Shown in pieces: positions 1 through 6,104 of a stretch of 8,527 nucleotides of DNA. Source of the DNA: Bacteroidota bacterium (GTDB taxonomy: Bacteria; Bacteroidota; Bacteroidia; Chitinophagales; Chitinophagaceae); contig JAEZAM010000052.1 in assembly GCA_023430465.1 (NCBI GenBank), positions 1-8,527 of the forward strand. The letters run 5' to 3'. The notes below the pieces were generated by a model that did no database searches, was not told the origin of the DNA, and saw only the letters and a list, made by a program, of their open reading frames with translations. Both the position numbers and the translations under genes were made by a program. How positions within the stretch are numbered: position 1 is the stretch's first letter; every line of letters begins with the position of its first letter.

Positions 1-397
1 GACGACCGGGGGTGGCAACAACGATGTGTGTGCCTTTTTTCAGGCTGCGGATCTGGTCGCTGATGGAAGTACCGCCATAAACGGCAGTAACGGAAACAGG
101 GTGCTTTTTATCGCGAAAACTGAGGAGATCATTGGATATTTGCAGGCACAACTCGCGGGTTGGGCAGATGATGAGGGCCTGGGGTGTCTTATCTTCTTTG
201 TTGATAAGGTGAAGGAGCGGCAAACCAAAGGCAGCGGTTTTACCGGTTCCGGTCTGGGCGAGGCCCACGAAATCCTTGGTGCCTTGCAGCAGAACGGGAA
301 TGGCTTTTTCCTGGATGGGGGTCGGTTGGGTAAAACCAAGGGTGGTAATGGATTGTAACAAACCTTCCTCAAGGCCTAAAGCTTCGAATGTGATCAC
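1..397 (-). CDS. DEAD-box RNA helicase, N-terminal part (gene continues off the left edge)
   Basis: This is the first 132 codons of an ATP-dependent RNA helicase of the DEAD-box family. These enzymes unwind or remodel RNA in ribosome assembly, decay or cold adaptation. Visible motifs in order are the Q motif GFTQPTPIQ (residues 21-29), Walker A / motif I AQTGTGKT (47-54), motif Ia PTRELCLQ (79-86), the GG motif YGG (107-109) and motif Ib TPGR (129-132). DEAD, SAT and the second RecA domain lie outside the window. The start is taken as GTG at 397, because the protein then begins MITFEALGL, a few residues before the Q motif as in relatives; no in-frame ATG lies nearby. A perfect TACCTTTG box lies about 40 bases upstream. 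Family assignment is near certain. The subgroup (RhlE, CshA or DeaD-like) cannot be decided without the C-terminus. Confidence 0.95.
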   Translation of the reverse strand, partial: MITFEALGLEEGLLQSITTLGFTQPTPIQEKAIPVLLQGTKDFVGLAQTGTGKTAAFGLPLLHLINKEDKTPQALIICPTRELCLQISNDLLSFRDKKHPVSVTAVYGGTSISDQIRSLKKGTHIVVATPGR

Positions 398-436
398 TGA
401 TTGTATAATTTTTGATGAATGTGCGAAATGTGGCCG

Positions 437-444
437 CAAAGGTA
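437..444 (-). promoter_or_regulatory. Bacteroidota -7 promoter box for the DEAD-box helicase gene
   Basis: On the minus strand this reads TACCTTTG, an exact match to the Bacteroidota sigma-A -7 consensus TAnnTTTG. It sits 40 bases upstream of the GTG start, giving an inferred leader of about 35 nt. No convincing TTG-type -33 element is visible 17-23 bases upstream. It lies just downstream of the lipoprotein terminator, so the helicase gene probably has its own promoter. Confidence 0.6.
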
Positions 445-497
445 AGAAATTAAAGCGGAGCCGGGATTTCAGCAGGATTGGACAGGGTATGGAAACT

Positions 498-525
498 AAA
501 AAGCCATCCGCCTGCGGCGGATGGC
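498..525 (-). terminator. Intrinsic terminator of the small lipoprotein gene
   Basis: Positions 503-512 (GCCATCCGCC) and 516-525 (GGCGGATGGC) form a perfect 10-bp, GC-rich stem with a 3-nt loop. On the minus strand the stem is followed at once by five T residues (502-498). This is a textbook Rho-independent terminator 22 bases after the lipoprotein stop codon. A second small inverted repeat, ATTACGTC/GACGTAAT (530-537 and 540-547), abuts the stop codon. Confidence 0.9.
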
Positions 526-546
526 CCTCATTACGTCAGGACGTAA

Positions 547-750
547 TTATTTCTTAGCGCTCGTATCTTTCTTCAGTGTGTCAACAGTCAGCGTAGTGTC
601 AGCCTTGATAGTCAGGGTGTCATTTGTTGCTGGAGCTGGAGCTGGAGTTTCTACTGCAGTAGAATCAGGATTAACTTCAGTTGTAGATTCGTTGTTGCAA
701 GCTACGAAACCGAGGCTCGCTACTGCTAATACGATGAAAAGCTTTTTCAT
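547..750 (-). CDS. Small lipoprotein of unknown function (67 aa)
   Basis: The protein starts MKKLF, has a hydrophobic stretch (residues 4-17) and a lipobox ending FVAC with Cys18. It is therefore predicted to be cleaved by signal peptidase II and lipid-anchored. The remaining 49 residues are low-complexity, rich in Thr, Asp, Ala, Pro and Lys (for example TPAPAPA near residues 35-41), and look disordered. No enzymatic domain is visible. Such short tails are common on Bacteroidota lipoproteins of unknown role. The gene is monocistronic: a strong terminator follows, and the sigma-factor gene upstream is divergent. Two imperfect -7 boxes lie about 50-60 bases upstream (TTTCTTTG at 801-808 and TACCTTTC at 805-812, each one mismatch from TAnnTTTG). 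The signal peptide, lipobox and terminator together make a real gene likely despite its size. Confidence 0.85.
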   Translation of the reverse strand: MKKLFIVLAVASLGFVACNNESTTEVNPDSTAVETPAPAPATNDTLTIKADTTLTVDTLKKDTSAKK

Positions 751-790
751 TGTGTTGTAATTTTTTGTTTGTTGAAATATTTCATCCTTT

Positions 791-856
791 ATACCGGAAC
801 CAAAGAAAGGTAACCCGGTATTTTTTAATTTTTTTTCAGGGGTGGGTCCGGGTTAC
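791..856. repeat. Two mutually exclusive inverted repeats between the divergent lipoprotein and sigma-factor genes
   Basis: ATACCGG (791-797) can pair with CCGGTAT (815-821), and is followed on the plus strand by T6-AA-T8 (821-836). GTAACCCGG (810-818) is a perfect inverted match to CCGGGTTAC (848-856), with a 29-nt spacer containing the T-run. The two structures share bases 815-818, so they cannot form together. This may be a regulator operator or a terminator/antiterminator-like leader of the sigma gene. The pairing is seen directly; the role is inference. Confidence 0.5.
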
Positions 857-889
857 TATTTTTAAAAAAAAGTATTAATTAAGACGATA

Positions 890-1465
890 GTGAAAGTCGA
901 GAACAACGAAAGGCAGTTACTCCAGGGATTGGCGAAGAACAATAAAAAGGCCGTCGAAACGATCTACCGTGAAAACTATTCTGTTGTTCAGTCGTTGATT
1001 ATCAACAACAACGGTAGCGCTGACGACGCCAAGGACATCTTCCAGGAAGCCATGATCGTCCTCTACGAGAAGGCCCGGACAGCGGATTTTGAGCTGAACT
1101 GCCAGATCCGGACCTATCTCTACTCGGTTGCCCGGCGGCTTTGGCTGAAACGCCTGCAGCAGTCGAACAGGTTCACAGGTGACATCGGCCACACGGAAAA
1201 TATCGCACCGGTGGAAGAAGATGTGGAAGCACATGCGCAACGTGACCGGGAATTTGACATGATGAACCTGGCGATGGATGGCCTCGGCGAACCATGCAGG
1301 GGATTACTCGAAGCTTTTTATATAAAAAAGCAGAGCATGCAGGACATTGCTTTCAGTTTTGGCTATACCAACGCCGAGAACGCCAAGACCCAGAAGTATA
1401 AATGCCTCATGCGGCTGAAAAAGATATTCTTTTCGCACTATAAAAACGGTACCGGTGATGAATGA
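890..1465 (+). CDS. ECF-type sigma-70 family RNA polymerase sigma factor (191 aa)
   Basis: This is a two-domain alternative sigma factor that would direct RNA polymerase to a specific regulon. Region 2 spans about residues 18-92, with the core-binding helix around DAKDIFQEAMIVLYEKA (46-62) and the promoter-melting stretch ending in ARRLWLKRL (81-89). A linker of about 30 residues rich in acidic residues follows. Region 4 (123-182) carries a helix-turn-helix around SMQDIAFSFGYTNAENAK (149-166), and then a basic helix. Length and layout are typical of the ECF group; there is no region 1.1 or 3. The start is GTG at 890, because an in-frame stop lies at 863-865 and no ATG is available. The gene overlaps the next one by 8 bases (ATGAATGA), pointing to translational coupling with its presumed anti-sigma/protease partner. 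No clear TAnnTTTG promoter is visible, so it may depend on its own sigma. Confidence 0.93.
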   Translation: MKVENNERQLLQGLAKNNKKAVETIYRENYSVVQSLIINNNGSADDAKDIFQEAMIVLYEKARTADFELNCQIRTYLYSVARRLWLKRLQQSNRFTGDIGHTENIAPVEEDVEAHAQRDREFDMMNLAMDGLGEPCRGLLEAFYIKKQSMQDIAFSFGYTNAENAKTQKYKCLMRLKKIFFSHYKNGTGDE

Positions 1466-2570
1466 AAATAATGACCTGATGATGCTTGATGCAGTGGAGC
1501 GGTACATCCGCGGGGAAATGAACCCGGATGAGCGCCTGCATTTCGAGAACCTGCGCAAGTCAAACAGTGAAATCGATCAACTGGTGGTGGAGCATACCCT
1601 GTTTCTCCAGCAAATGAACCGTTTTGGCCAGACCCGGCAGTTCCAGGCCACCCTCAATGATGTCCACACCGACCTGGCACAACAGGGTAAGATCAGCGCG
1701 GCAAAACTCAAGGGCCAGGCCCGCGTCGCTTACCTCTTTAACCGGTACAAACGCGTAGCCGCCATTGCTGCATCCATTGCGGGTATCACGGCCATCAGCC
1801 TTTCGGCAGTTGTGACTTCCGTTGCGCCCGCACCCAAAGACCCGAAAGTGACCCAACTGGTTGGTGAGGTATCGGATGTGAAGAAAAGACTCACCGACAT
1901 CGATCGCAAGATCGACTACGTGGAGCGCACTTCCCAGCAACAAGAGGTCATTATACCCAGGTTCAACGGCACGGGATTCCTCATTGATCACAAAGGACTG
2001 ATGATCACCAACGCCCATGTGGTAAAGAACTCCAAGAATATTTTTGTTCAGAATAATAAAGGCGAACAGTACCGGGCGATTGTGCTCAAGCTGGATGTGA
2101 ACCGCGACGTAGCGATCGTAAAGATCGATGACGAGAAATTCAAACCCTTTTCCGCCCTGCCTTATGGTATACGCAAAACAAGTTCTGACATAGCAGAATC
2201 GCTGTTTATCCTTGGCTACCCCCGCGATGAGATCGTTTATGGCGAAGGTTACCTGAGCGCACGCACTGGTTTCGACGGCGACTCATTGAGCTGCCAGATA
2301 TCCGTGGATGCCAACCCCGGTAATAGCGGCGGGCCGGTATTCAACCGTGCAGGTGAAGTGATCGGTATTCTCAGTGCCAAGCAAACACATGCTGAAGGAG
2401 CGGTCTTCGCCGTTCAATCCAAATATATCTACCAGGCAGTGGAAGAGCTCAAGAATAACTCACTTTACAAATCTGTAAAGATCCCTTCCCAATCCCAGAT
2501 CGGCAGCCTGGATAAAAAGCAGCAGGTGAAGAAGATCGTGGATTGTGTGTTCATGGTGAAGGGAGATTAA
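1458..2570 (+). CDS. Membrane-anchored HtrA/DegP-type serine protease with anti-sigma-like N-terminal arm (370 aa)
   Basis: Numbered from the ATG at 1458. Residues 1-60 are cytoplasmic and resemble Bacteroidota anti-sigma arms (ERYIRGEMNPDERLHFENL near 14-32: a short helix, then an 'xGEMxPDERxxFE' helix). One transmembrane helix lies at about 100-123, followed by a probable coiled coil (132-162). A trypsin-like domain (about 168-335) shows the triad His187 (TNAHVV), Asp217 (NRDVAIVKID) and Ser290 (GNSGGP), all intact. No PDZ domain follows; only a 35-residue Lys/Gln-rich tail. The protease is therefore predicted in the periplasm. The gene is coupled to the ECF sigma gene by an 8-base overlap. 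By position and N-terminal form it is the likely anti-sigma partner, but that role is inference; the protease assignment is firm. GTG at 1455 would add one residue; the ATG is preferred. Confidence 0.92.
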   Translation: MNENNDLMMLDAVERYIRGEMNPDERLHFENLRKSNSEIDQLVVEHTLFLQQMNRFGQTRQFQATLNDVHTDLAQQGKISAAKLKGQARVAYLFNRYKRVAAIAASIAGITAISLSAVVTSVAPAPKDPKVTQLVGEVSDVKKRLTDIDRKIDYVERTSQQQEVIIPRFNGTGFLIDHKGLMITNAHVVKNSKNIFVQNNKGEQYRAIVLKLDVNRDVAIVKIDDEKFKPFSALPYGIRKTSSDIAESLFILGYPRDEIVYGEGYLSARTGFDGDSLSCQISVDANPGNSGGPVFNRAGEVIGILSAKQTHAEGAVFAVQSKYIYQAVEELKNNSLYKSVKIPSQSQIGSLDKKQQVKKIVDCVFMVKGD

Positions 2571-2571
2571 G

Positions 2572-2676
2572 TTGAGGTTAAGGCTGAGGATGAGGTTAAG
2601 AAAGAGATTTTTTTTGCGCCTTTGCTCACCTGGCTGTTTTCTTTGCGTGAAACCTTAACCTCAGCCTCAACCTAAA
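2572..2676. repeat. Degenerate hexamer repeats arranged as an inverted repeat between convergent genes
   Basis: The left arm is five consecutive hexamers: TTGAGG, TTAAGG, CTGAGG, ATGAGG, TTAAGA (2572-2601). The right arm on the plus strand is CCTTAA, CCTCAG, CCTCAA and a decayed CCTAAA (2653-2676), the complement of the same hexamers in a different order. The arms can pair in several registers. Between them lie TTTGCGCCTTTGC (2613-2625) and CTTTGCGTGAAAC (2641-2653), both of which recur at 7229-7248. The position between convergent stop codons suits a bidirectional terminator, but the hexamer composition is unusual. Confidence 0.75.
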
Positions 2677-2678
2677 TC

Positions 2679-3584
2679 TTATTTCTCCGAAGTCCACAAA
2701 CGCTCAGGATACTCTTTCTTTTCAATCAACTCATTCAGGCTTTTTTCAACAAAGGGGGCATCTTCCTTAAAAGTCACACCAAACCAGGAGGAGGTAGTCG
2801 GGATGATCTCTACCCTGCCACCATCACGAATGAACCTGTCCGCCACGATGGGGATGAAGAACTCTGATTTCAGTTCCTGTCCAAACTCCTGCAGGAACTC
2901 ACGGAAGAGTTGCTGTGTATAAGTAAAGAACGATGGATCAAAACACCAGAAGTTCATTGACACACGGGTGTCCATGCTCAGTTCCTTCGGCTCCAGCCCG
3001 TCATCCACTACAATTTTTCCATCTTTTTTTCCAATATTGATCCGTTCAGTGATGCCTGCCAGGTTGCCCATGGAATCGAGCGTGCATACACCGCGGTTAA
3101 CCGTACCATAATCAGACAATGTTTTCAGGAGGTCGTATCCTACGATGGCGTAATTTTTTGGCGTGCAATCGTTCACTAGAAAATCCGAGGCGGCCTGGAA
3201 TGCATTGGAACCATAAAAGTCATCAGCGTTTATCACCGCAAACGGCTCTTTGACCACATCCATGGCACAGAGTACCGCATGGGCTGTTCCCCAGGGCTTT
3301 TTCCTGTCGGCCGGAATTTCGTACCCATCAGTGAAGGCGTCCATGTCCTGGAATACATATTCAACAGCCACTTTACCCTCCAGTTTGGGATCGAAGATGG
3401 CCTTGAAATCGTCTACAAATTCACGGCGTATAATGAAGGCAATTTTTCCAAATCCTGCCCGGATAGCATCATAGATCGAATAATCCATAATAGTTTCGCC
3501 ACCGGGGCCAAATCCCTGGATCTGTTTCATACTTCCATAGCGGGAGGCCATTCCGGCTGCGAGAATCACTAAGGTTGGTTGCAT
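2679..3584 (-). CDS. NDP-sugar pyrophosphorylase-like nucleotidyltransferase (301 aa)
   Basis: This is a member of the NTP_transferase (GT-A fold) family that joins a nucleoside triphosphate and a sugar-1-phosphate to make an NDP-sugar and pyrophosphate. The N-terminal signature LAAGMASRYGSMKQ (residues 8-21) holds the G-loop, Arg15 and Lys20 that bind the NTP. GTAHAV (99-104) and the metal-binding acidic pair in NADDFYG (119-125) follow in the expected order. The C-terminal part ends with WFGVTFKEDAPFV (267-279), a conserved element of this Bacteroidota-type subgroup. The protein is soluble, with no signal peptide. Length is full for the family. The gene is monocistronic: convergent with the protease gene and divergent from the PLP enzyme, with no sugar kinase or glycosyltransferase beside it to reveal the substrate. 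No exact TAnnTTTG promoter is visible; TTATTTTG (one mismatch) lies upstream. Superfamily is certain, substrate unknown. Confidence 0.9.
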   Translation of the reverse strand: MQPTLVILAAGMASRYGSMKQIQGFGPGGETIMDYSIYDAIRAGFGKIAFIIRREFVDDFKAIFDPKLEGKVAVEYVFQDMDAFTDGYEIPADRKKPWGTAHAVLCAMDVVKEPFAVINADDFYGSNAFQAASDFLVNDCTPKNYAIVGYDLLKTLSDYGTVNRGVCTLDSMGNLAGITERINIGKKDGKIVVDDGLEPKELSMDTRVSMNFWCFDPSFFTYTQQLFREFLQEFGQELKSEFFIPIVADRFIRDGGRVEIIPTTSSWFGVTFKEDAPFVEKSLNELIEKKEYPERLWTSEK

Positions 3585-3638
3585 AAGGTCTTTTTTGGGA
3601 CAAAATAAATTAAATTCGATTAGTGCGCTGCGAAAATT

Positions 3639-4514
3639 ATGCTCAATTCGTTGTCTTTAAATAATATATCTACCGATTATCTTCCGCAAACGTTTTCCGG
3701 CAATATCCAGGTGGCAGTACTGAGACTGGATAAAATTCATCCGCAGGTATCGGGGAACAAATGGTTCAAGCTTCGTTTCTATCTTGATCGCGCAATGCGG
3801 GAAGGCTATGCCGGTATTGCCACGTTTGGTGGTGCCTGGTCGAACCATCTCCTCGCTACAGCCGCCGCCTGTGCTGCTTCGGGGCTACAATCCATCGGCA
3901 TTGTGCGGGGCGAAGCGCCAGCCAGCTACTCGCCCACCCTGCAGCAGGTAACGGCGTTGGGCATGGAACTTCGTTTTATCCCACGTGACAGGTATCGGAA
4001 AAAAAATCCGGGTGAAGATATACCCCGGGGATTTCTGCTGGTGCCGGAAGGCGGTGCAGGACCTGAGGGGATAGCCGGCGCCGCCACAATTGCGGAGTTA
4101 ATCGAGGACGATTTTACACACATCTGTTGCGCCGCAGGCACCGGCACAATGACCAAAGGACTTGTTCAGGCTATGGCCGGTTCCGAAATTCTGGCGGTGA
4201 GCGTGTTGAAAAATTACAGGACGCTTGATGATGAATTAACAGCCCTATATCCCGATTCTGACCGCTGGAAGGTATGCCACGACTATCATTTTGGCGGATA
4301 TGCCAAACACACCGATGAGTTGCTCAGGCACATGAACACCTTTTTCCAGGACACCGGCATACCCAGCGACTTTGTGTATACAGGTAAATTGTTTTACGCC
4401 GTAAACGATCTCATCAAACGTGGTTATTTCCCCGCGGGCAGCCGCATCCTGATGATTCACAGTGGTGGACTACAGGGGAATAGCTCGCTGGCTAAAGGAT
4501 CGTTAATCTTCTGA
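3639..4514 (+). CDS. PLP-dependent enzyme, ACC deaminase / D-cysteine desulfhydrase family (291 aa)
   Basis: This is a fold-type II pyridoxal-phosphate enzyme. The Schiff-base lysine is expected at Lys41 in SGNKWFKLR (38-46), matching the family pattern GNKxxKL. The substrate-carboxylate loop is WSNHLLATAAA (67-77), and the PLP-phosphate loop is AAGTGTM (165-171). VYTGK (246-250) contains the tyrosine that in ACC deaminase and D-cysteine desulfhydrase sits over the cofactor. The protein is shorter than the usual 320-340 residues; the gaps fall between motifs, so it looks complete. It would release ammonia and pyruvate or 2-oxobutyrate (plus sulfide) from its substrate. The two activities cannot be separated from sequence alone, and most environmental homologues of this kind are not proven ACC deaminases. 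The gene stands alone, with an inverted repeat over its stop codon. Confidence 0.9.
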   Translation: MLNSLSLNNISTDYLPQTFSGNIQVAVLRLDKIHPQVSGNKWFKLRFYLDRAMREGYAGIATFGGAWSNHLLATAAACAASGLQSIGIVRGEAPASYSPTLQQVTALGMELRFIPRDRYRKKNPGEDIPRGFLLVPEGGAGPEGIAGAATIAELIEDDFTHICCAAGTGTMTKGLVQAMAGSEILAVSVLKNYRTLDDELTALYPDSDRWKVCHDYHFGGYAKHTDELLRHMNTFFQDTGIPSDFVYTGKLFYAVNDLIKRGYFPAGSRILMIHSGGLQGNSSLAKGSLIF

Positions 4515-4533
4515 TTTTTTGCCTCAGAAGATT
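4505..4533 (+). terminator. Hairpin overlapping the stop codon of the PLP-enzyme gene
   Basis: AATCTTCTGA (4505-4514) and TCAGAAGATT (4524-4533) form a perfect 10-bp inverted repeat with a 9-nt loop, TTTTTTGCC. The TGA stop (4512-4514) lies inside the left arm. There is no run of T residues after the stem, so intrinsic termination is plausible but not classical. The right arm touches the promoter box of the next gene. Confidence 0.55.
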
Positions 4534-4540
4534 ATCTTTG
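4533..4540 (+). promoter_or_regulatory. Bacteroidota -7 promoter box for the secreted FN3-like gene
   Basis: TATCTTTG is an exact match to TAnnTTTG, 41 bases before the ATG at 4582, giving an inferred leader of about 35 nt. No clear TTG -33 element is found at the expected spacing. Its first base is the last base of the upstream hairpin, so terminator and promoter are fused back to back. Confidence 0.6.
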
Positions 4541-4581
4541 TTGCACATGATTATTGAATCCATATCCTTATCCGGATCAGC

Positions 4582-5307
4582 ATGATGAAAAAATCCTTCA
4601 CTCTCTTCCTGTTTGTCTTCGCGCTCTATTTTTCCTCGTTCGCTCAGGATACGCTACCTCGTTTCACCGTTTCCAATATGGGGAATAACCGCATCGTTGT
4701 AGGCTGGGTGAATACTTTCGAAACCGTTACGCAGATCAGTATACAACGATCATTCGACAGCCTGAAGAATTTCAAGAGCATTCTCACCGTAGCGGATCCA
4801 AGCAGCCGTGTCAATGGCTTTGCGGATACCAAAGCACCGGCTCCCAATATGTTTTACCGGATCTATATCCAGTTGGATAAAGGTGTATTTCTTTTCAGCG
4901 AATCCAAACGACCGGTATGGGATACACTGATGGCACGCGGGCCTATCACGCGACCCGATAATAACCGGCTCAACATACCGATCATTCCCCTGGACAGTAC
5001 GAACATCGGGGCAATTGCCAATGGCACCGTCAAGCCAAAATCAGATCACTTTGTTCCTTCGAAATATGTGTACACCGTCAGTGACGGGTATGTACGCATT
5101 CAGTTGCCCACTGAAGACGACAAAAAATACAGCCTGAAATTTTTTACGATAAATGATGAACCTCTGTTTGAACTGAAAGATGTAAAGGAGCGGGATTTCA
5201 AGATCGATAAAGCAAACTTCTACAGCTCGGGCTGGTTTCGGTTTGAACTTTACCAGGATGGTGAGTTATTGGAGAAACACCGGTTCTTCCTGCCGCGTGA
5301 ATTCTAG
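4582..5307 (+). CDS. Secreted protein with fibronectin type III-like N-terminal domain (241 aa), function unknown
   Basis: A Sec signal peptide is clear: Lys3-Lys4, a Phe/Leu-rich core (5-18) and SFA before Gln22, a common Bacteroidota cleavage form (FA|Q). Residues 27-107 look like one FN3-type beta-sandwich: RIVVGWVNTFE (37-47), ISIQRSFDSLKNF (52-64) and MFYRIYI (90-96) are the usual strand B, strand C and strand F patterns. A Pro-rich linker follows (118-160). A second beta-rich region (163-241) ends in GWFRFELYQDGE and HRFFLPREF. That C-terminus has no glycine-rich or basic tail of a standard type IX sorting domain, so it probably stays periplasmic or on the envelope. No catalytic motif is visible. 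The start could be either of two adjacent ATGs (4582 or 4585). The gene has its own promoter and shares its stop region with lipB. Confidence 0.85.
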   Translation: MMKKSFTLFLFVFALYFSSFAQDTLPRFTVSNMGNNRIVVGWVNTFETVTQISIQRSFDSLKNFKSILTVADPSSRVNGFADTKAPAPNMFYRIYIQLDKGVFLFSESKRPVWDTLMARGPITRPDNNRLNIPIIPLDSTNIGAIANGTVKPKSDHFVPSKYVYTVSDGYVRIQLPTEDDKKYSLKFFTINDEPLFELKDVKERDFKIDKANFYSSGWFRFELYQDGELLEKHRFFLPREF

Positions 5308-6053
5308 GCCTCTGCTGGCACCGATCTGAATTCTGCTTCGAATATGCGGCTGAAATGTTGCAACAATTTGAATTTTACTTCGCTCATTTCTACCGGCCGC
5401 TTTAATTCCTTCGCCATCGATGTGACCTGCTTGCCCTGGATACCGCAAGGGATGATCATATTGAAATAATCAAGGTTGGTATTGACGTTAAGCGCAAACC
5501 CATGCATCGTCACCCAGCGGCTGCTGCGCACACCGATCGCACAAATTTTCCGCTCCCGGCCTTTTTTTTCAGGGTCGATCCAGACACCGGTTTCACCAGC
5601 AGACCGCTGGCCGGTAATGCCATATTCCGCCAGCGTGTCTATGACCACCTGCTCGATGTTGCGCAGGTAGCGACCTATGTCAGTATAAAATTTTTCCAGA
5701 TCAAGGATCGGGTAACCCACTAGTTGTTCAGGGCCATGGAAAGTGATATCACCACCGCGGTTTGTATTGTAAAATTCAATACCCAGTGCCTTGAGGTTTT
5801 CCTCGCTCATCAGCACGTTGGCAGGGTCACCGCTTTTTCCCAGCGTAAAAACCGGAGGGTGCTCCACAAACAACAGGTGATGCCTGGTTTGTAATGCCTT
5901 CATCTCTTCGCTGTGATCACCCGGGAGGTCGCCGAGCTCCCGGAGCCGGGTTTTGATCGCAACGTTTTCACGTAATAATTCCTCCTGGTAATCCCAGGTG
6001 TCGCGATAGGGTCTCATTCCGAGATCCTGGAAATCTATGATCTGCTTTGACAT
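5304..6053 (-). CDS. lipB: Octanoyltransferase LipB (lipoyl(octanoyl) transferase)
   Basis: LipB moves octanoate from octanoyl-ACP to the lipoyl domains of 2-oxoacid dehydrogenases and the glycine cleavage H protein, the first step of lipoate synthesis in the cytoplasm. Family signatures are FVEHPPVFTLGKSG (62-75), RGGDITFHGPEQLVGYPI (99-116), the catalytic Lys169 in KICAIGVR, HGFALNV (184-190) and the catalytic Cys203 in PCGIQGKQVTSM. Length is 249 residues, slightly long because of an insert near residues 40-56, a region seen in Bacteroidota versions. The start is ATG at 6053; an in-frame TTG at 6056 would add one residue. A TAAATTTG box ends only 7 bases before the ATG, so the mRNA is likely almost leaderless. 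The gene converges on the secreted protein gene with overlapping stop codons. No lipA is adjacent. Confidence 0.97.
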   Translation of the reverse strand: MSKQIIDFQDLGMRPYRDTWDYQEELLRENVAIKTRLRELGDLPGDHSEEMKALQTRHHLLFVEHPPVFTLGKSGDPANVLMSEENLKALGIEFYNTNRGGDITFHGPEQLVGYPILDLEKFYTDIGRYLRNIEQVVIDTLAEYGITGQRSAGETGVWIDPEKKGRERKICAIGVRSSRWVTMHGFALNVNTNLDYFNMIIPCGIQGKQVTSMAKELKRPVEMSEVKFKLLQHFSRIFEAEFRSVPAEA

Positions 6054-6060
6054 CAAGCGG

Positions 6061-6068
6061 CAAATTTA
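6061..6068 (-). promoter_or_regulatory. Bacteroidota -7 promoter box for lipB
   Basis: On the minus strand this reads TAAATTTG, an exact TAnnTTTG match, with only 7 bases between it and the lipB ATG. Transcription would be expected to start about 5 nt after the box, leaving a leader of only a few bases. It lies back to back with the rluD box in the 51-bp divergent region. Confidence 0.55.
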
Positions 6069-6087
6069 CCAACAAATCACGATCCTT

Positions 6088-6095
6088 TAACTTTG
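6088..6095 (+). promoter_or_regulatory. Bacteroidota -7 promoter box for the pseudouridine synthase gene
   Basis: TAACTTTG is an exact TAnnTTTG match, 9 bases before the ATG at 6105. The predicted transcript start falls around 6100, leaving a leader of about 5 nt. If so, the second in-frame ATG at 6114 could be used instead. No TTG -33 element is evident. Confidence 0.55.
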
Positions 6096-6104
6096 GCGTA
6101 AATC

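Noticed and set aside
26..372. Two overlapping open frames (plus 26-358 and minus 40-372) at the left end
   Set aside because: Both are out of frame with the DEAD-box helicase reading frame, which shows the Q, I, Ia, GG and Ib motifs in order over the same bases.
1560..2018. Minus-strand open frame of 152 codons inside the protease gene
   Set aside because: It is antisense to the membrane helix and the start of the catalytic domain of an intact protease, and has no start context or family resemblance.
2571..2678. Possible small transposon-derived (MITE) element because of the inverted repeats
   Set aside because: No target-site duplication is visible and the arms are made of shuffled hexamers, so a MITE call is not supported.
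2679..4514. Functional link between the nucleotidyltransferase and the PLP enzyme as a pathway pair
   Set aside because: They are divergently oriented, have no shared substrate class, and no third pathway gene is present. Adjacency alone is not evidence.
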